64,000 bases of DNA. It comes from a virus. How positions within the stretch are numbered: position 1 is the stretch's first letter; every line of letters begins with the position of its first letter. The stretch covers positions 1-64,000 of IMG/VR virus record IMGVR_UViG_3300042453_002472. One strand, written 5' to 3'. The position numbers and the translations under genes were made by a program. Under the pieces are notes generated by a model. That model was not told the origin of the DNA. It worked only from the letters and a program-made list of their open reading frames with translations, and did no database searches. Below, in pieces: positions 27,719-37,215 of this stretch.

Positions 27719-28747
27719 ATGATTAGATTTGGTTATTGCTGCATTAACATGCAACTTAGTTCTCAAGGTATCCGCACAGGTCGCACCATGATTGAACGTA
27801 AATTCAAGGCTGGCGGTATGCAGTTAGCTTCTGATATTTCATTAGCTAATGCTCGTGACTTACTACCTATACTCCAATGGAACGAACAGCAAGGTATACG
27901 TTTATTCCGAATTGGTTCAGAAATATTTCCTCGATGGAATCATTATGAATTAGCAGATTTGCCTGATATTGCTGAGATTGCACATCACCTTCGCGTAGCA
28001 GGCGATTATGCTCGGGCACATGGCCATCGTCTTACTACACATCCTGGTCCTTTCCATATATTAGGTAGTCCAGATTCTGTTGTGGTCGAAAATAGTATTG
28101 TTGGATTAGAACGTCATTCTGAGATGTTTGATCTTATGGGCTTTGCTCCTAGCTTTGACAATCTTATTAATATTCACGTAGGTGCTACTTACGGCGATAA
28201 GGCAACTACCATACAACGTTGGTTGAAGAATTATGATCGTTTGTCTGATAATCTTAAGGCACGTCTTGTTATTGAAAATGATGACAAGGCTTCTATGTAT
28301 TCAGTTCGCGACTTGTATGAAATGTTGCATCGCGATATTGCTATTCCGATTACATTTGACTATTGGCATCATACATTCAATACCGGTGACTTATCCGAAC
28401 AAGAAGCATTCTTTATGGCTCGAGAAACTTGGACTCGTCACGGTGTTACTCAATGCACTCATTACTCAGAATCTCGTCGACGCGAAGCACAACGTCTTAT
28501 CGAAGGCATTTGCGATAAACATGGTATTCCGCAAGAAGATTTACCAAAGTGGCCTACATTTGCTAAGATGTACAAAGAGTTCAGCAAGATCAAAGCACCA
28601 GCGCATTCTGACTTTATTTTGCAATTACCGAATACTTACGGTGTTGATGCATTAGATGTTGAAGTAGAGGCTAAGGCAAAAGAGCAAGCTATTCAGAATG
28701 TTGGTATCGATTGCCATCGCGAAAATCCAGCAATTATTTTAGGATAA
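27719..28747 (+). CDS. uvsE: UV damage endonuclease UvsE/UvdE, 342 aa
   Basis: The sequence fits the UvdE TIM-barrel repair nuclease: RFGYCCINMQLSSQGIRTGR at the start, then FRIGSEIFPRW, TTHPGPFHILGSP, INIHVGATYGDK, LVIENDDKASMYSV, ITFDYWHHTF and THYSESR. The metal-binding His, Glu and Asp positions are present. It nicks DNA 5' to UV photoproducts in an alternative excision repair path. The length is normal for the family. GC content is higher than in nearby structural genes, which suggests later acquisition. Confidence 0.93.
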   Translation: MIRFGYCCINMQLSSQGIRTGRTMIERKFKAGGMQLASDISLANARDLLPILQWNEQQGIRLFRIGSEIFPRWNHYELADLPDIAEIAHHLRVAGDYARAHGHRLTTHPGPFHILGSPDSVVVENSIVGLERHSEMFDLMGFAPSFDNLINIHVGATYGDKATTIQRWLKNYDRLSDNLKARLVIENDDKASMYSVRDLYEMLHRDIAIPITFDYWHHTFNTGDLSEQEAFFMARETWTRHGVTQCTHYSESRRREAQRLIEGICDKHGIPQEDLPKWPTFAKMYKEFSKIKAPAHSDFILQLPNTYGVDALDVEVEAKAKEQAIQNVGIDCHRENPAIILG

Positions 28748-28748
28748 T

Positions 28749-28762
28749 ATATTTATAATAAA
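28749..28762 (+). promoter_or_regulatory. Late-type promoter motif
   Basis: ATATTTATAATAAA lies 26 bp before the start at 28775. Confidence 0.55.
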
Positions 28763-28774
28763 GGAAAAAAAGTT

Positions 28775-28954
28775 ATGGCACATTACAAGTACAAAGCAAA
28801 AATTACGGATGATATTGAAGATGCAAGAGAGATTATCCGGAACACCGGTCGTATGTTAACAGAAGGTAAAATTGATAAAGATTCTGCCTTAGATAATTTA
28901 GCAAGAGCTTTAACAAAATTAGATTCGGCTCGTTATTACATTGACCGCGAATAA
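28775..28954 (+). CDS. Small helical protein, 59 aa
   Basis: The frame MAHYKYKAKITDDIEDAREI and on is a charged two-helix protein ending ALTKLDSARYYIDRE. It follows AAGGAAAAAAAGTT, a purine-rich leader. The function is unknown. Confidence 0.6.
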   Translation: MAHYKYKAKITDDIEDAREIIRNTGRMLTEGKIDKDSALDNLARALTKLDSARYYIDRE

Positions 28955-28965
28955 AAAATCATCAC

Positions 28966-29130
28966 ATGAAAAAATCAAAACGTGCTCCTTTACCAAAAGG
29001 TTTTAAAAAGTTACAATGTAAATATTGTGATACTATCTCCGAACGAGTCGATGTTAATGCAACTGCTATTACATGTTGGAAATGCACATTGAAACTAGTT
29101 AATGGCGAAACATTGGAATTACGAAAGTAA
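28966..29130 (+). CDS. Small zinc-ribbon protein, 54 aa
   Basis: Two Cys pairs, QCKYCDT (residues 18-21) and TCWKCTL (37-40), form a C-x2-C...C-x2-C zinc-ribbon arrangement; the rest is basic. Such mini-ribbons bind nucleic acid or polymerase subunits. It lies between two late-type motifs. Confidence 0.65.
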   Translation: MKKSKRAPLPKGFKKLQCKYCDTISERVDVNATAITCWKCTLKLVNGETLELRK

Positions 29131-29135
29131 TATTA

Positions 29136-29150
29136 TATTATTTATATAAA
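29136..29150 (+). promoter_or_regulatory. Late-type promoter motif
   Basis: TATTATTTATATAAA lies 17 bp before the start at 29153. Confidence 0.45.
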
Positions 29151-29152
29151 CT

Positions 29153-29929
29153 ATGTTAGAAGCAGAAAAAATAAAATCTAATTGGGAACAGTATCGTGCA
29201 ATTGTTGATACAACATTTACTACCCGTAAAGATGCCTTAAATCGAATGTATGATGATTTTGAAGAACGAATGGTTTTAATGCCAGCATCTTCAATTGCAC
29301 ATTTTCATAATGCGTTTGCTGGCGGATATGTAGATCATATACTTCGTGTTATTGATTGCACAAAAGCATTATATGCAACTTGGAAGTCAATGGGTGCTGA
29401 TATGTCTGGTTATACTGAAGAAGAAATGTTATTTGCAGCAATGCATCATGATTTAGGAAAAATAGGATTTCCAGGCGATGGTAATGAAGTATATCAAGTA
29501 GAAACTTCGGATTGGCATCGTAAAAACCAAAACAAAATGTATAAGCACAATGAAAATATTCCGTTCACAATGGTACCAGATCTTTCAATTTGGTTGCTAC
29601 AAGAATATGGTATTAAATTGTCTTGGACTGAATATCAGGCAATTAAAATACATGATGGAATGTATGATGATGCAAATAAACCTTACTTTGTTGCACGATC
29701 GGCTCAAGCTAAATTAAAAACTAATTTACCTTTACTTCTACACCACGCAGATCATATGGCATCCCAAATTGAATACGAGCGATGGAGAAACCGAGATAAA
29801 GTGACTCCAAAACCAGTTGCAGAAAAAAGTAAAGTAACAAAATCAAACGGACTTAAAAACTTAGCAGAAAATAATCCAGATGTTGAAAAAACATTAACAG
29901 ATATTTTTAGTGCATTTAATCAGGATTAA
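29153..29929 (+). CDS. HD-domain phosphohydrolase, 258 aa
   Basis: The HD metal motif is seen as HFHNAFAGGYVDHILRV, AAMHHDLGKIG (His-Asp pair) and LLHHADHMASQIEYERW. HD enzymes hydrolyse nucleotides, cyclic nucleotides or ppGpp. The substrate here is unknown; nucleotide pool control is the common role in large phages. The C-terminal 55 residues are a charged extension. Confidence 0.85.
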   Translation: MLEAEKIKSNWEQYRAIVDTTFTTRKDALNRMYDDFEERMVLMPASSIAHFHNAFAGGYVDHILRVIDCTKALYATWKSMGADMSGYTEEEMLFAAMHHDLGKIGFPGDGNEVYQVETSDWHRKNQNKMYKHNENIPFTMVPDLSIWLLQEYGIKLSWTEYQAIKIHDGMYDDANKPYFVARSAQAKLKTNLPLLLHHADHMASQIEYERWRNRDKVTPKPVAEKSKVTKSNGLKNLAENNPDVEKTLTDIFSAFNQD

Positions 29930-29931
29930 TT

Positions 29932-30231
29932 ATGGTAACATTGTATATAATATTATGGATAATAACTGGAGGTATTGCTGGTTATTTTGGAGCTAGAATG
30001 TGGCAATTAGCAGGAACATTGGCTGAAGCTCAGGAATATATTGAAGAATTAGAATCTACCAATCAATTCATGTATAGTCGAATCGAATCATCATATAACA
30101 TCATGAAACAAATTGATCGATTAGGTGCATTTGAATCTGAAGACGAAGCAGGAACTACATTTCAATTATTAAACGAAGTAATCACAGAACTTAAAGAACA
30201 ATTCGATGGCGAAACGCAAGAAAAAAAGTAA
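29932..30231 (+). CDS. Membrane-anchored coiled-coil protein, 99 aa
   Basis: There is one N-terminal membrane helix (residues 2-22, TLYIILWIITGGIAGYFGAR). A coiled coil follows (AEAQEYIEELESTNQFMYSR), ending in a helix before KK. It is built like the proteins at 2497 and 59607. It overlaps the late sigma gene by 26 nt. Confidence 0.65.
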   Translation: MVTLYIILWIITGGIAGYFGARMWQLAGTLAEAQEYIEELESTNQFMYSRIESSYNIMKQIDRLGAFESEDEAGTTFQLLNEVITELKEQFDGETQEKK

Positions 30232-30904
30232 TGTTTACTTTACAAAAATAACAGACATTGCAATATCTGCATATAACAAGTCAGACAGCACAGTAAAGCG
30301 AGAAAAGATATATCGCAGATTTATTTATCCTCCATTCATGAAACTTGCGGAAAATCTAATTAATAAGGTTAAACCTACCTATATAGATTCCACATTTACT
30401 GATTTACAAACAGATTTAGTTACATATCTGACAGAACGATTAAATAAGTTTAATCCAAATAATGGTAAAGCCTATTCTTATTATACTAGAACATCTTTTA
30501 ATTATTTAATTGCTGAAAATCAAAAAGCATATAATAAACTTAAGGCAGATACTCTAGAATTAGATGTTGATGATCAACGAAATATTATGACTGAAATTCA
30601 TAATATCGAGATGCGTGAAACATTAGAATATTTTATGAATGCTTATATCGAACATTGTTATGATAATTTAAATTACATATTCAATAATCCAGTTGATATA
30701 CATGTAGCCGATTCAGTTTTACATATTTTTGAAACTAGAGAAAATATTGAAGATTTTAATAAAAAAGCATTGTATATTTTTATACGAGAACGAACTGGAT
30801 TAAAAACTACTAATATTACTAAAGTTATTAAAACTTTAAAACAAATATACGATGAGAATTTCTTAATGTATGAACGTACAAACTTCGTAAAATTGCCTTT
30901 TTGA
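30206..30904 (+). CDS. gp55: Late sigma factor, T4 gp55-like, 232 aa
   Basis: The N-terminus MAKRKKKSNVYFTKITDIAI and the block NGKAYSYYTRTSFNYLIAEN, then QKAYNKLK, match the gp55-type late sigma factors of distant T4-like phages, as I recall them. The segment carries the region 2-like helices that bind the -10 element. gp55 works with host core polymerase, usually with a sliding clamp and gp33, at late promoters. Here the late motif ATATTTATnTAAA is probably its target. No gp33 or gp45 is visible in this window. It overlaps the upstream gene by 26 nt. Confidence 0.8.
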   Translation: MAKRKKKSNVYFTKITDIAISAYNKSDSTVKREKIYRRFIYPPFMKLAENLINKVKPTYIDSTFTDLQTDLVTYLTERLNKFNPNNGKAYSYYTRTSFNYLIAENQKAYNKLKADTLELDVDDQRNIMTEIHNIEMRETLEYFMNAYIEHCYDNLNYIFNNPVDIHVADSVLHIFETRENIEDFNKKALYIFIRERTGLKTTNITKVIKTLKQIYDENFLMYERTNFVKLPF

Positions 30905-30917
30905 TATTTATATTAAA
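30904..30917 (+). promoter_or_regulatory. Late-type promoter motif
   Basis: ATATTTATATTAAA lies 25 bp before 30929. It opens the baseplate operon right after the sigma gene. Confidence 0.65.
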
Positions 30918-30928
30918 GGATTTACGTT

Positions 30929-31366
30929 ATGGACAAAAATGATGAACTATTTAAAGGTACTTCATTTGCGGATTTAATGTCAGATGTCTATCATAACTCA
31001 AAAAAGAAAGATAGGCAAATTAATCAACTAATCGCTCAGTTACAACCTTTAATTAAAAATGCATCAGATGCTACTATTATTGTACCTTTAATTAAAGAGT
31101 ACTTAGATGTTGCTGTAAAAAATGATGATCATCTTGTTAAACTAACAGCAATCGTGCAACGATTTATTTCGACTAAACAAACAATTGCTGGAGCTGATGG
31201 ATTATTATCCGATGAAGAAAAAGAACAATTACTCAAAATTGCAGAAAAAACTTTATCCGATGAATTAACTGATGAGTTAACTGATATTACTAATGAAGAT
31301 ACAGTTTTAAATCAAAAAATAACTGCAGTTAAAAACAAATTAGAAGAAAGAGATATGAATGTCTAA
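30929..31366 (+). CDS. Conserved phage protein next to baseplate genes, 145 aa
   Basis: The sequence (MDKNDELFKGTSFADLMSDV, then SKKKDRQINQLIAQLQPLIK and DATIIVPLIKEYLDVAVKND) is helical and hydrophilic. I recall the same start in related large phages beside gp55 and baseplate genes, without an assigned role. An assembly chaperone or regulator is possible. Its end overlaps the next gene by 8 nt. Confidence 0.65.
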   Translation: MDKNDELFKGTSFADLMSDVYHNSKKKDRQINQLIAQLQPLIKNASDATIIVPLIKEYLDVAVKNDDHLVKLTAIVQRFISTKQTIAGADGLLSDEEKEQLLKIAEKTLSDELTDELTDITNEDTVLNQKITAVKNKLEERDMNV

Positions 31367-32366
31367 TGTAGAGTTTCATATCGGAGAAGTAATTTCAAAT
31401 CCAAATGTATCTACATATGAGTATGTGGATAGTAATAAATTTCAAATATCTGTAAAAACATATACTGATTTTTATAATCAACAAGAAATATTAGCAATTC
31501 CTTTAAATTCTAATATAAAAGATATACCGCGTGTCGGAGAACATGTATTATTAGTGCGCGGATTATCGGCAGAAAATAACTCAGAATCAGCATATCCACA
31601 GTGGTATTGGATTTCAAGTTTTGCTTTAAATTCAGATGTTAATAGCAATTTTTTGCAAGGAGTTTCTCAACCACAAAGTATACCATATATTCCAAAAACA
31701 TCATTCGAAGAAAAAGAAGTATCATTTAAACAACCGTATGAGGGTGATATATTAATCGAAGGTCGATTTAGTAATACTATTAGATTAGGTAGTACTGTTA
31801 TCGGAGGCGAATATGAAACGCGTCCACTATGGCGTGGTGCTATAAATGGCGATCCAATTATTGCAATTTCCAATGGTACTCCATATACAAAAGATTCATA
31901 TGTTATTGAGAATGTTGAGGCAGATGCTTCATCTATATACTTAACAAGCACACAAAATATTCCAAATTTATTATTAGGCGTTGGTAATCAAAGAAATCCA
32001 CTTACTAAATTTGGTCCTAGTGAATCACAGTTTTCTAGATCACAACTAATTGGTGTTGCTGATCGTATTATATTAAAAGCAAAAACAGATATTGCGGTTA
32101 TTGATGCGCCAGTTGGTATCGTGTTAAATACCACCGGTGAAGTTAAAATTGGAAGTGATGATGCTACAGAATCTATGGTACATGGTGATGTATTAGTATC
32201 AATATTACAAAATATTATTTTACAACTGCAATCAGGAATCGTAGTCGGAGATACATATGCACCCACTGGCGGTTATGCTAATGGAGGATCATACGTCCAA
32301 CGAGCCCAGCAATTATTGCAAGAATTACTAAGTTCTACATATTTTATTAAGAAAAATACATATTAA
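31359..32366 (+). CDS. Baseplate hub/spike protein candidate (gp5/VgrG-like), 335 aa
   Basis: The N-terminal half has an OB-like beta barrel (FQISVKTYTDFYNQQEILAI, then VGEHVLLVRG). The C-terminal half has short beta repeats (RIILKAKTDIAVIDAPVGIV, then LNTTGEVKIGSDDATESMVH) of the kind that form gp5 or VgrG beta-prism spikes. No lysozyme domain is seen. It is followed by other baseplate genes. Role inferred: central spike or hub. Confidence 0.65.
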   Translation: MSNVEFHIGEVISNPNVSTYEYVDSNKFQISVKTYTDFYNQQEILAIPLNSNIKDIPRVGEHVLLVRGLSAENNSESAYPQWYWISSFALNSDVNSNFLQGVSQPQSIPYIPKTSFEEKEVSFKQPYEGDILIEGRFSNTIRLGSTVIGGEYETRPLWRGAINGDPIIAISNGTPYTKDSYVIENVEADASSIYLTSTQNIPNLLLGVGNQRNPLTKFGPSESQFSRSQLIGVADRIILKAKTDIAVIDAPVGIVLNTTGEVKIGSDDATESMVHGDVLVSILQNIILQLQSGIVVGDTYAPTGGYANGGSYVQRAQQLLQELLSSTYFIKKNTY

Positions 32367-32374
32367 GGAAAGTT

Positions 32375-33211
32375 ATGCCATCAATAGTACCACCATTAGA
32401 TTTTATACCTAAATTACCAGCACGTGGCGCCGAATTTATAATTGATCAATTAAATCAACAATTAGATCAATTAACTGAAATTGCTTCGAATGTCATACAA
32501 GAATCAGTTAAATTACCAGGAAATATTCAATGTGATGATCCTCGTATAAAAAAACTAAAAGAACAATTAGCTCAAATACAAGAAATTATTCAGCAAGTAC
32601 AAGCTGCTATACCAGTAATACAACAATCAATCAATGCAGTTAAACAAATTGTTAATATTGCACAAGGAATTAAAGCCACGATAGCTGCAGCACAACTTTC
32701 AAATCCAGCAACTGCTGGTTTATTTATTGCATTACAATTACAAGCAATACAAGATGCTACGATTGTTAATGCAATTGCGTCATTAAATCAATTTGCAACG
32801 TTGCCGACTCAATTATTAGGACGTTTACAAACTTTATTACCTCCATTAATTGCAGCAATTGCTAAAATTGGAGAAGCGTGTAACGGCGAAGCGCCGGCAT
32901 TAGAAGTACCAGATGAATTAAAAAATGCCAATATCACGGATTATAATGATTTAGTTAACAGTGAATTCTATAACGAACTAAATGTATCAGATTCTGATTT
33001 AACAGACCGATCTGGCCAGATTGAACAACTTTTACAGCAACAACAAGATTTACTAACATCGTTACAAGAAGCACCTAGCAAAGTATATCAACAGGCTGGA
33101 ATACCACCGGTAGATTTAGGTAAAACTGGCGATTATTATATTGATACAACTACAAATACAGTTTACGGACCAAAAGTATCTGCTACTAATTGGGGTAATC
33201 CCGTAAATTAA
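32375..33211 (+). CDS. Coiled-coil structural protein, 278 aa
   Basis: Residues 20-100 and 180-230 are rich in Q, L and I heptads (LNQQLDQLTEIASNVIQESV), with a hydrophobic middle. The C-terminal end, DLGKTGDYYIDTTTNTVYGP then WGNPV, is the G-x-x-G-D-x-Y-I-D...Y-G-P-K motif seen in phage fibre or baseplate proteins. It is probably part of the tail or baseplate, between spike and wedge genes. Confidence 0.65.
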   Translation: MPSIVPPLDFIPKLPARGAEFIIDQLNQQLDQLTEIASNVIQESVKLPGNIQCDDPRIKKLKEQLAQIQEIIQQVQAAIPVIQQSINAVKQIVNIAQGIKATIAAAQLSNPATAGLFIALQLQAIQDATIVNAIASLNQFATLPTQLLGRLQTLLPPLIAAIAKIGEACNGEAPALEVPDELKNANITDYNDLVNSEFYNELNVSDSDLTDRSGQIEQLLQQQQDLLTSLQEAPSKVYQQAGIPPVDLGKTGDYYIDTTTNTVYGPKVSATNWGNPVN

Positions 33212-33219
33212 TATTTACA

Positions 33220-33232
33220 ATATTTATATAAA
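33220..33232 (+). promoter_or_regulatory. Late-type promoter motif
   Basis: ATATTTATATAAA lies 22 bp before 33242. Confidence 0.6.
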
Positions 33233-33241
33233 AAATATACC

Positions 33242-33748
33242 ATGGATTCAAAAACATTGATAAAAGCGCTTAAAGTAGCCGTACGTGAAGTTATTAAAGA
33301 AGAATTAACAGAAATTCTTCGAGAAGGATTACAATCTACTATTACAGAAATGAAACAGCCGAAGCGAACAACAAATTTGCCAGGCCACCGAAATCCACCT
33401 CCGCCACCGAAGAAAAAATCTACGGTTCAATTCACAGAAAACAAATGGGCATCGATATTAAACGAAACAGATGCGTTAGTTGAACAGGCGCCTTTAGCAA
33501 TGAATAGTTTTTCTGATTTAATGAATGAAGGCGTAGATGACTTATCATTCACTTCAGCAGATGCTCAAGGATTTGGTATGATGCGACAAAATATGCAACA
33601 GGCAATGGGATTGGCACCACAAACACCGACAGTTATGGAAGATCCAGAAACGGGTAAAACATATGAAGTAGCGCCTGAGGTTCAAAAGGCGTTAACAAGA
33701 GATTATTCGGCTTTAATGAAAGCAGTGAATAAGAAGAAAGGATTATAA
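33242..33748 (+). CDS. Virion-type protein with Pro-rich linker, 168 aa
   Basis: An N-terminal amphipathic helix (LIKALKVAVREVIKEELTEI) is followed by a proline run (NPPPPPKKKST). The rest is acidic, Met/Gln-rich and ends in a basic tail. The gene lies between structural and gp25 genes, so it is probably a virion or assembly protein. No enzymatic motif is seen. Confidence 0.65.
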   Translation: MDSKTLIKALKVAVREVIKEELTEILREGLQSTITEMKQPKRTTNLPGHRNPPPPPKKKSTVQFTENKWASILNETDALVEQAPLAMNSFSDLMNEGVDDLSFTSADAQGFGMMRQNMQQAMGLAPQTPTVMEDPETGKTYEVAPEVQKALTRDYSALMKAVNKKKGL

Positions 33749-33752
33749 TTAA

Positions 33753-34217
33753 ATGGCGTATCAAGTATTAAGTGTAAATCAATCTGATACGACTGAAAAT
33801 CGTGCACTAGGTGTACAATTACCATTTAATGGTGCTTTTGGAATTTTTTCATCGACATATACTACCGTCGATCAAGCAATTAGTAATCTTAAAAATTTAC
33901 TGTTAACAACTAAAGGTGAACGACCACTTCAGCCAAATTTTGGTACTAATTTAGTTAGATTACTATTTGAACCTAATACAAATGCAATTAAACAAAATAT
34001 AAATGATGTTATAACACAGCCAGTTAATTTTTGGTTACCATATATTAATATAATAGAAATTGCTACTGTAACTGCTGAAGATGATGCAAATTTAGATCAT
34101 AATATTTCTGTAAAAATTACGTTTCAAGTGCAAACAAATACTACAGATGAATCATTATCAACTATAACATTAAATGTAACAAATGATAACCAATTATTAA
34201 TTGCTGATGGAAACTAA
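33753..34217 (+). CDS. gp25: Baseplate wedge protein gp25-like, 154 aa
   Basis: The GPW/gp25 signature is present: the helix TVDQAISNLKNLLLTTKGER, then PLQPNFGTNLVRLLFEPNTN. gp25 forms the wedge base of contractile tails and injection devices. The gene starts 4 nt after the previous stop and overlaps the next gene by 11 nt. Confidence 0.9.
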   Translation: MAYQVLSVNQSDTTENRALGVQLPFNGAFGIFSSTYTTVDQAISNLKNLLLTTKGERPLQPNFGTNLVRLLFEPNTNAIKQNINDVITQPVNFWLPYINIIEIATVTAEDDANLDHNISVKITFQVQTNTTDESLSTITLNVTNDNQLLIADGN

Positions 34218-36087
34218 AAAAGATATATCATACTTAGGAAAGGATTTTAGTCAATTTCGACAAAATCTAATAGATTTTACGAAACAATACTTTCCACAAA
34301 CATACACTGATTTTAACGAGTCATCTCCTGGAATGATATTTCTGGAATTAGCTGCATATGTTGGCGATGTATTATCATACTATGCTGATACAAATTTAAG
34401 AGAATCTTTTTTAGAACAAGCATCGGAACGAACAAATATATATGATATTGCAAAATCATTAGGTTATACGCCTAATAATGTTGTACCAGCATATGTTACA
34501 TTAGATATATTTCAGTTAGTTCCAGCAACAGGTACTGGTGCAAATGTGCAACCTGATTATAATTATGCATTATCAATTAAACCGGGAATGCGTATACAAC
34601 AGTCAAACGGACCATCTATATTCAGAACATTGGATAGCGTAGATTTTGGTTTTTCATCATCATTTGATACTACTGAAGTAACTATATATGAAAGTGATCC
34701 ATCCACTAAATTACCAACATATTATCTTCTTAAAAAACAAGTACGAGCAGTGTCAGGTGATGTTCGAACAACATCTTACAATTTTACTACTCCAATACCA
34801 TACGATAAAGTTGTATTACCAGATACGAATATTATAGAAATACTTTCTATGACCGAATCCGATGGCGATAATTGGTATCAAGTTCCATATTTAGCACAAG
34901 ACACTATCTTCGAAGATGTACCAAATTTAGCAGAAACTGATCCGGATTTATATGTTTATAGATCATCATCTCCTAGCTTATTAAAACTTAGAAAAACTGC
35001 AAAACGATTTATTACCAGATTGCGAAGTGATAATCGTTTAGAAATACAATTTGGTTCTGGTGTTTCTGATAATAATGATGAAGAAGTAATACCAAATCCA
35101 GATAACGTCGGGAATGGATTAGCCGGCTTTAGGCGTGCCGTAGATGTCGATATAGATCCGTCTAATTTTTTATATACAAGAACATATGGCCAAGCACCGG
35201 CAAACACAACGTTAACAGTTATATATACAGTTGGTAACGGAATTGTTGATAACGTACCAGCAAATGTATTAACACAAATTAATTTTATCGAATATAATGA
35301 TGATATTAATAGTAGTTTAAGCGCTGCATTAGTTAATTTTGTTAAAACAACAGTAGCTGTTAATAATCCAATTGCGGCAACTGGTGCTAAAACTGCCGAT
35401 ACTGCACAAGATATAAAAAATAATGCACTAGCATACTTTGCTACACAAAATCGTTTAGTAACACGTGAAGATTATATTATTCGTGCATATTCAATGCCGG
35501 CAAAATATGGAAGTGTTGCTAAAGCATATATAGTTCCAGATGATCAATTATCACAACAAGATTATCAGGAATCTCGTGTATTAAATCCATTAGCAATGAA
35601 CATGTATGTTTTAGGATATAATTCTTCGAAACAATTAGTACAATTAAATCAAGCTATTAAAGAAAATTTAAAAACATATTTAGATTATTATCGTATATTA
35701 ACAGATGCAGTTAATATTAAAGATGCATTTATAATTAATATTGGTGTTAACTTTGAAATATCAGTTTTACCAAATTATAATAGCAATGAAGTATTATTAA
35801 ATTGTATTAGTGCATTACAATCATTTTTTGATATCGATAAATGGCAAATAAACCAACCAATTATTAAATCTGATATAACTACTACATTAGCCAATGTAAA
35901 AGGAGTTCAATCAGTTATTGGAGTTTCGTTAAACAATTTATTTGATACGACTTTTGGGTATTCAGGTAACATTTATGATTTAAATTCTGCTACTAAGAAT
36001 GGTATTATTTATCCTTCATTAGATCCTAGTATTTTTGAAGTTAAATTTTCAACAAGAGATATTAAAGGTCGAGTAGTAAATTATTAA
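34207..36087 (+). CDS. gp6: Baseplate wedge protein gp6/J-like, 626 aa
   Basis: The ATG at 34207 (METKKDISYLGKDF) is preferred to the TTG at 34201. The pattern is that of T4 gp6 and phage J-like wedge proteins: FRQNLIDFTKQYFPQTYTDF, then NESSPGMIFLELAAYVGDVL at the N-terminus, and a long C-terminal half with a VTREDYIIRAYSMPAKYGSV motif. gp6 links wedges into the baseplate ring. It is adjacent to gp25 as in T4-like phages. Confidence 0.88.
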   Translation: METKKDISYLGKDFSQFRQNLIDFTKQYFPQTYTDFNESSPGMIFLELAAYVGDVLSYYADTNLRESFLEQASERTNIYDIAKSLGYTPNNVVPAYVTLDIFQLVPATGTGANVQPDYNYALSIKPGMRIQQSNGPSIFRTLDSVDFGFSSSFDTTEVTIYESDPSTKLPTYYLLKKQVRAVSGDVRTTSYNFTTPIPYDKVVLPDTNIIEILSMTESDGDNWYQVPYLAQDTIFEDVPNLAETDPDLYVYRSSSPSLLKLRKTAKRFITRLRSDNRLEIQFGSGVSDNNDEEVIPNPDNVGNGLAGFRRAVDVDIDPSNFLYTRTYGQAPANTTLTVIYTVGNGIVDNVPANVLTQINFIEYNDDINSSLSAALVNFVKTTVAVNNPIAATGAKTADTAQDIKNNALAYFATQNRLVTREDYIIRAYSMPAKYGSVAKAYIVPDDQLSQQDYQESRVLNPLAMNMYVLGYNSSKQLVQLNQAIKENLKTYLDYYRILTDAVNIKDAFIINIGVNFEISVLPNYNSNEVLLNCISALQSFFDIDKWQINQPIIKSDITTTLANVKGVQSVIGVSLNNLFDTTFGYSGNIYDLNSATKNGIIYPSLDPSIFEVKFSTRDIKGRVVNY

Positions 36088-36096
36088 AGGTGATAC

Positions 36097-37215
36097 ATGT
36101 TTAGAATTTTTTATGCAGAAAAAGATGCAACATTATATGAATCGGCTCCTAATGCAAATACCGGTTTAGATGAAATACTAGAAATAGGCAAACGTTTAGG
36201 CGATGATGGTGCTACATTGTTAAAATCTAGAGCTGTTGTAAAATTTGATATGTCTGAAATTTCAGCATCATTAGCAAAATATAATAAAACGGTAAACGAC
36301 TGTAAATTTATTTTACAATTATATACATCTCATGCAAAAAGTTTACCAGCAGAATATTCTATCTTTTCCAAACTAATAGCACAAGATTGGATTAATGGTA
36401 CAGGATATCAAACAAGTCCTACTACAGATGGTATAACATGGAATTATCCGGTATCTGGTAGCACATGGTATTCTAGCAGTCAGAACATACAAATTGGTTC
36501 TAGTACATTGTATGCGTCAGGATCTGGTACCGGTAGTTCATGGATGTTTCAATCAGCATCTGGTGGTAGCACAGCTGGTTTAATAACATCAGAATCATTT
36601 TCATATCGTACTACTGATTTAAATATTGATGTAACCGATTCTGTTAAAATATGGTTAAGTGGAAGTGGTGGAGCATCTATTCCAAATTATGGATTCTTAC
36701 TGCAGTTTTCTGACTCTGATGAGCAAAATGATAATGTATCAGGCTATATTAGATTTTTTAGTAGAGATACTCATACTATATATGTCCCTAGATTAACTAT
36801 GTACTGGGATAACAGCACTTTTACAACAGGATCTCTTACCCAGGTTAATATTGATTCATATGATGTATATACCCAGGTTAAACCGCAGTATAAAGACACT
36901 GAAGTAACAAAAATACGTATATTTGCACGTGATAAGTTTCCTAGAAAATCTCCAACAAATTTATTTCCATATGAAACTGTAAAATATTTACCATCTACTA
37001 CATATTATGCAATATTTGATGCACAAACAGATGAACCTATAATTTCATATGATAATATTTATAATAAAGTTAGTTGCGATAGTACGGGAAATTTTATTTA
37101 TGTTGATATGAATAGTTTTATGCCGGAACGCTACTATCGTTTAGAATTAAAGATTATTGATGGAATTGTAGAACAATATGTTGATGATCAAATTTATTTT
37201 AAAGTAGTTAGATAA
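36097..37215 (+). CDS. Tail/baseplate structural protein, 372 aa
   Basis: The protein is beta-rich with a Ser/Gly-rich centre (SGSGTGSSWMFQSASGGSTA). The N-terminus (FRIFYAEKDATLYESAPNAN) resembles the DNRLRE-type beta domain seen in surface proteins. It lies directly after gp6 and overlaps the next start by 1 nt. Family unknown; role inferred from context. Confidence 0.65.
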   Translation: MFRIFYAEKDATLYESAPNANTGLDEILEIGKRLGDDGATLLKSRAVVKFDMSEISASLAKYNKTVNDCKFILQLYTSHAKSLPAEYSIFSKLIAQDWINGTGYQTSPTTDGITWNYPVSGSTWYSSSQNIQIGSSTLYASGSGTGSSWMFQSASGGSTAGLITSESFSYRTTDLNIDVTDSVKIWLSGSGGASIPNYGFLLQFSDSDEQNDNVSGYIRFFSRDTHTIYVPRLTMYWDNSTFTTGSLTQVNIDSYDVYTQVKPQYKDTEVTKIRIFARDKFPRKSPTNLFPYETVKYLPSTTYYAIFDAQTDEPIISYDNIYNKVSCDSTGNFIYVDMNSFMPERYYRLELKIIDGIVEQYVDDQIYFKVVR